Made by a program: the position numbers and the translations under genes. Under the pieces are notes generated by a model. The model did not search any database. It had not been told where the DNA came from and worked only from the letters and a program-made list of their open reading frames with translations. Shown piece after piece: positions 62,639 to 64,000 of a DNA stretch of 64,000 nt (position 1 is the stretch's first letter; the number at the start of each line of letters is the position of its first letter). This stretch comes from an uncultured Pontibacter sp. Its GTDB lineage: Bacteria; Bacteroidota; Bacteroidia; Cytophagales; Hymenobacteraceae. Location: NCBI GenBank assembly GCA_947499125.1, contig CANMMP010000002.1:1-64000 (forward strand). The letters are read 5' to 3'.

Positions 62639-64000
62639 CTATTCTGAACGTAGCGCTTTTACAGGGTCAGTGAGGGCTGCTTTGGTGGCGTGGTAGCTAA
62701 CAGTTAACAAAGCTACAACCATAGTTGTAATGCCTGCCAGCGCAAACAATTTCCAGGTAAGTTCTGTGCGGTAAGCAAAGTTCTGTAACCAGTTATCCAT
62801 CAGGTACCAGGCAATAGGTATGGCCAGTATAACTGCAATGGAAACCAGCAAAGCGAAATTGCCCGAGATCAGCATAACAATATCTGTTACAGTGCCTCCC
62901 ATCACTTTTCGGATGCCAATTTCGCGGGTGCGTTGTTCCGCCATATAAGCTGATAAACCGAACAAACCCAGGCAGGCGATGAGGATGGTGAGGGCTGCGA
63001 AAAAACTAAATATGGTAAGCATCTTTTCTTCAGCCTGGTACTGCATATGGAAACTCTCATCCAGGAAAGTATAATCCATGGGATAGCCAGAGAAGTGTTT
63101 TTGCCAGACATCATCGATGGCAGCCAGGGTTGCAGGTAAAGGTACATTTGCGTGCAGCCGGACAAGTAGTTTTCCAAAATGGGGCTCAAGACGAATAACC
63201 AGCGGCTCGATCTTGCTGTGTAACGAAGTATAATGGTAATCTTTTACCACCCCGATCACGCTGCCATTGGCGGTCTCGTCCAGTGTTGGTTTTATGCGCT
63301 TATCTATAGCATCGGTCCAGCCTAACGCTCTTGCGGCAGCTTCATTCACTATAAACTTATAGTCTTCGTCGGTGCGTATATCTTTATTAAAGCCTCTGCC
63401 AGAGCTTAACTCTATTCCCATCAAAGAAAGGTAATCATAACCGACTCCAATGGTGTTTATGTTCTTCTTGATTAGCTTGTTATCATGTTCTACCAGGTAT
63501 TCGCTGGGTATGGCATCATCGCCAGGCAATTGCTGTGCATTAGATGCATAAAGTACCTGTGGCAACCTGCGGAGTTCCTCTTTAACAGTAGCCAGTTTCT
63601 CTTTTTGTTTTACCCAGCCAATAGATGGAATACGGACAGCCAGCACCTGTTCTTTATTAAACCCCAGATCGGCATTTTTTACGTGCAGCATCTGGCTATA
63701 CACTACAGCAGTGCCTATAACCAGCACCAGCGATACAGTAAATTGCAGCACCACAAGGCCTTTCCGTAACAGCGCATTACCGCCCTTCGGCGTTTGGTTC
63801 GTTTTAAGGACCTGCACCGGATTAAAGCCTGATAAATAGAAGGCCGGGTAACTTCCTGCTGCAATACCTATAAATAAAATGATCGCCAGCAACGCAAGCC
63901 CTAAGCCCGGGTTAAGTATAAATACGGTATTGATATTTTTGCCTGTAACGATGGTGAATAATGGCAGGAAAAGCTCCACTAACATTAAGCCTATTAAAGC
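62639..64000 (-). CDS. MacB/FtsX-type ABC permease, 3' part (5' end beyond window)
   Basis: At least 453 residues of a second permease. The frame is open to the window edge and the first complete methionine (63985) lies inside a helix, so the real start is outside. The visible part includes the central helices, the second periplasmic domain and the C-terminus (TDPVKALRSE). It resembles the next gene closely (ACLGLFGLSAY, EQRTREIGIRKVMGG). The two are tandem duplicates, and the stop is 21 bp before the next start. Confidence 0.92.
   Translation of the reverse strand, partial: ALIGLMLVELFLPLFTIVTGKNINTVFILNPGLGLALLAIILFIGIAAGSYPAFYLSGFNPVQVLKTNQTPKGGNALLRKGLVVLQFTVSLVLVIGTAVVYSQMLHVKNADLGFNKEQVLAVRIPSIGWVKQKEKLATVKEELRRLPQVLYASNAQQLPGDDAIPSEYLVEHDNKLIKKNINTIGVGYDYLSLMGIELSSGRGFNKDIRTDEDYKFIVNEAAARALGWTDAIDKRIKPTLDETANGSVIGVVKDYHYTSLHSKIEPLVIRLEPHFGKLLVRLHANVPLPATLAAIDDVWQKHFSGYPMDYTFLDESFHMQYQAEEKMLTIFSFFAALTILIACLGLFGLSAYMAEQRTREIGIRKVMGGTVTDIVMLISGNFALLVSIAVILAIPIAWYLMDNWLQNFAYRTELTWKLFALAGITTMVVALLTVSYHATKAALTDPVKALRSE

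Overview
The window is a chromosomal segment of a Bacteroidota bacterium, most likely Cytophagales/Hymenobacteraceae (Pontibacter- or Hymenobacter-like). This is inferred from the gene families (DUF4199, DUF4249, BatA, TonB receptors with carboxypeptidase-like N-domains, a type IX sorting tail, MacB-like permease pairs), from TAnnTTTG promoter elements without Shine-Dalgarno sites, and from Bacteroidota-style enzymes. No 16S rRNA is present to confirm it.

Layout. 0-0.12 kb: 3' end of a 5S rRNA gene and its terminator, so an rRNA operon ends here. 0.36-6.9 kb: a plus-strand run of a BatA-type protein, a dihydroorotase homologue without its metal ligands, two DUF4199 membrane proteins and two glycosyltransferases. 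7.2-11.9 kb: purB, a membrane-anchored GT51 glycosyltransferase and an SBF-like transporter. 12-16 kb: a methionine locus, with metB-hom behind a SAM-I riboswitch and terminator, and metX divergent. 16.5-17.8 kb: a DAHP synthase/chorismate mutase homologue with altered active-site residues, preceded by what looks like a complete aromatic-amino-acid attenuator (leader peptide beginning MTTFYSYMF, antiterminator, terminator). 17.8-22.6 kb: TerC, GT2, protoporphyrinogen oxidase, a HAD phosphatase and a voltage-gated channel. 23-27.3 kb: an arginine cluster (speA diverging from an arginase-family gene and argS).

27.3-27.9 kb: a small DUF559 nuclease gene bounded by 40-bp inverted repeats. Related repeats recur in gene-free DNA at 34.0-34.6 kb and 41.2-41.6 kb, where they are nested with other inverted repeats. 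28-38.4 kb: lipoprotein glutathione peroxidase, menA, S41 peptidase, an outer-membrane barrel protein, a TPR protein, lpd and a Bcr/CflA exporter. 38.6-41.1 kb: tandem fatty-acid desaturases. 41.6-54.1 kb: alpha/beta hydrolase, methyltransferase, RhlE-like helicase, T9SS-exported multicopper oxidase, EamA permease, AI-2E family permease, RarA, SppA and purine nucleoside phosphorylase. 54.2-64 kb: a minus-strand block with a TonB receptor coupled to a DUF4249 lipoprotein, an M61 peptidase, a toast-rack protein and two large ABC permeases, the last cut by the window edge.

Most of the window is ordinary core genome. The best candidates for something new are the aromatic attenuator in front of a degenerate DAHP synthase, the DUF559 gene with matching dispersed repeats, the nested-repeat island at 41.2-41.6 kb, and a window-wide excess of the heptamers TATAGTT and TATACTT and their complements. 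All function calls were made by reading motifs; no database search was run.
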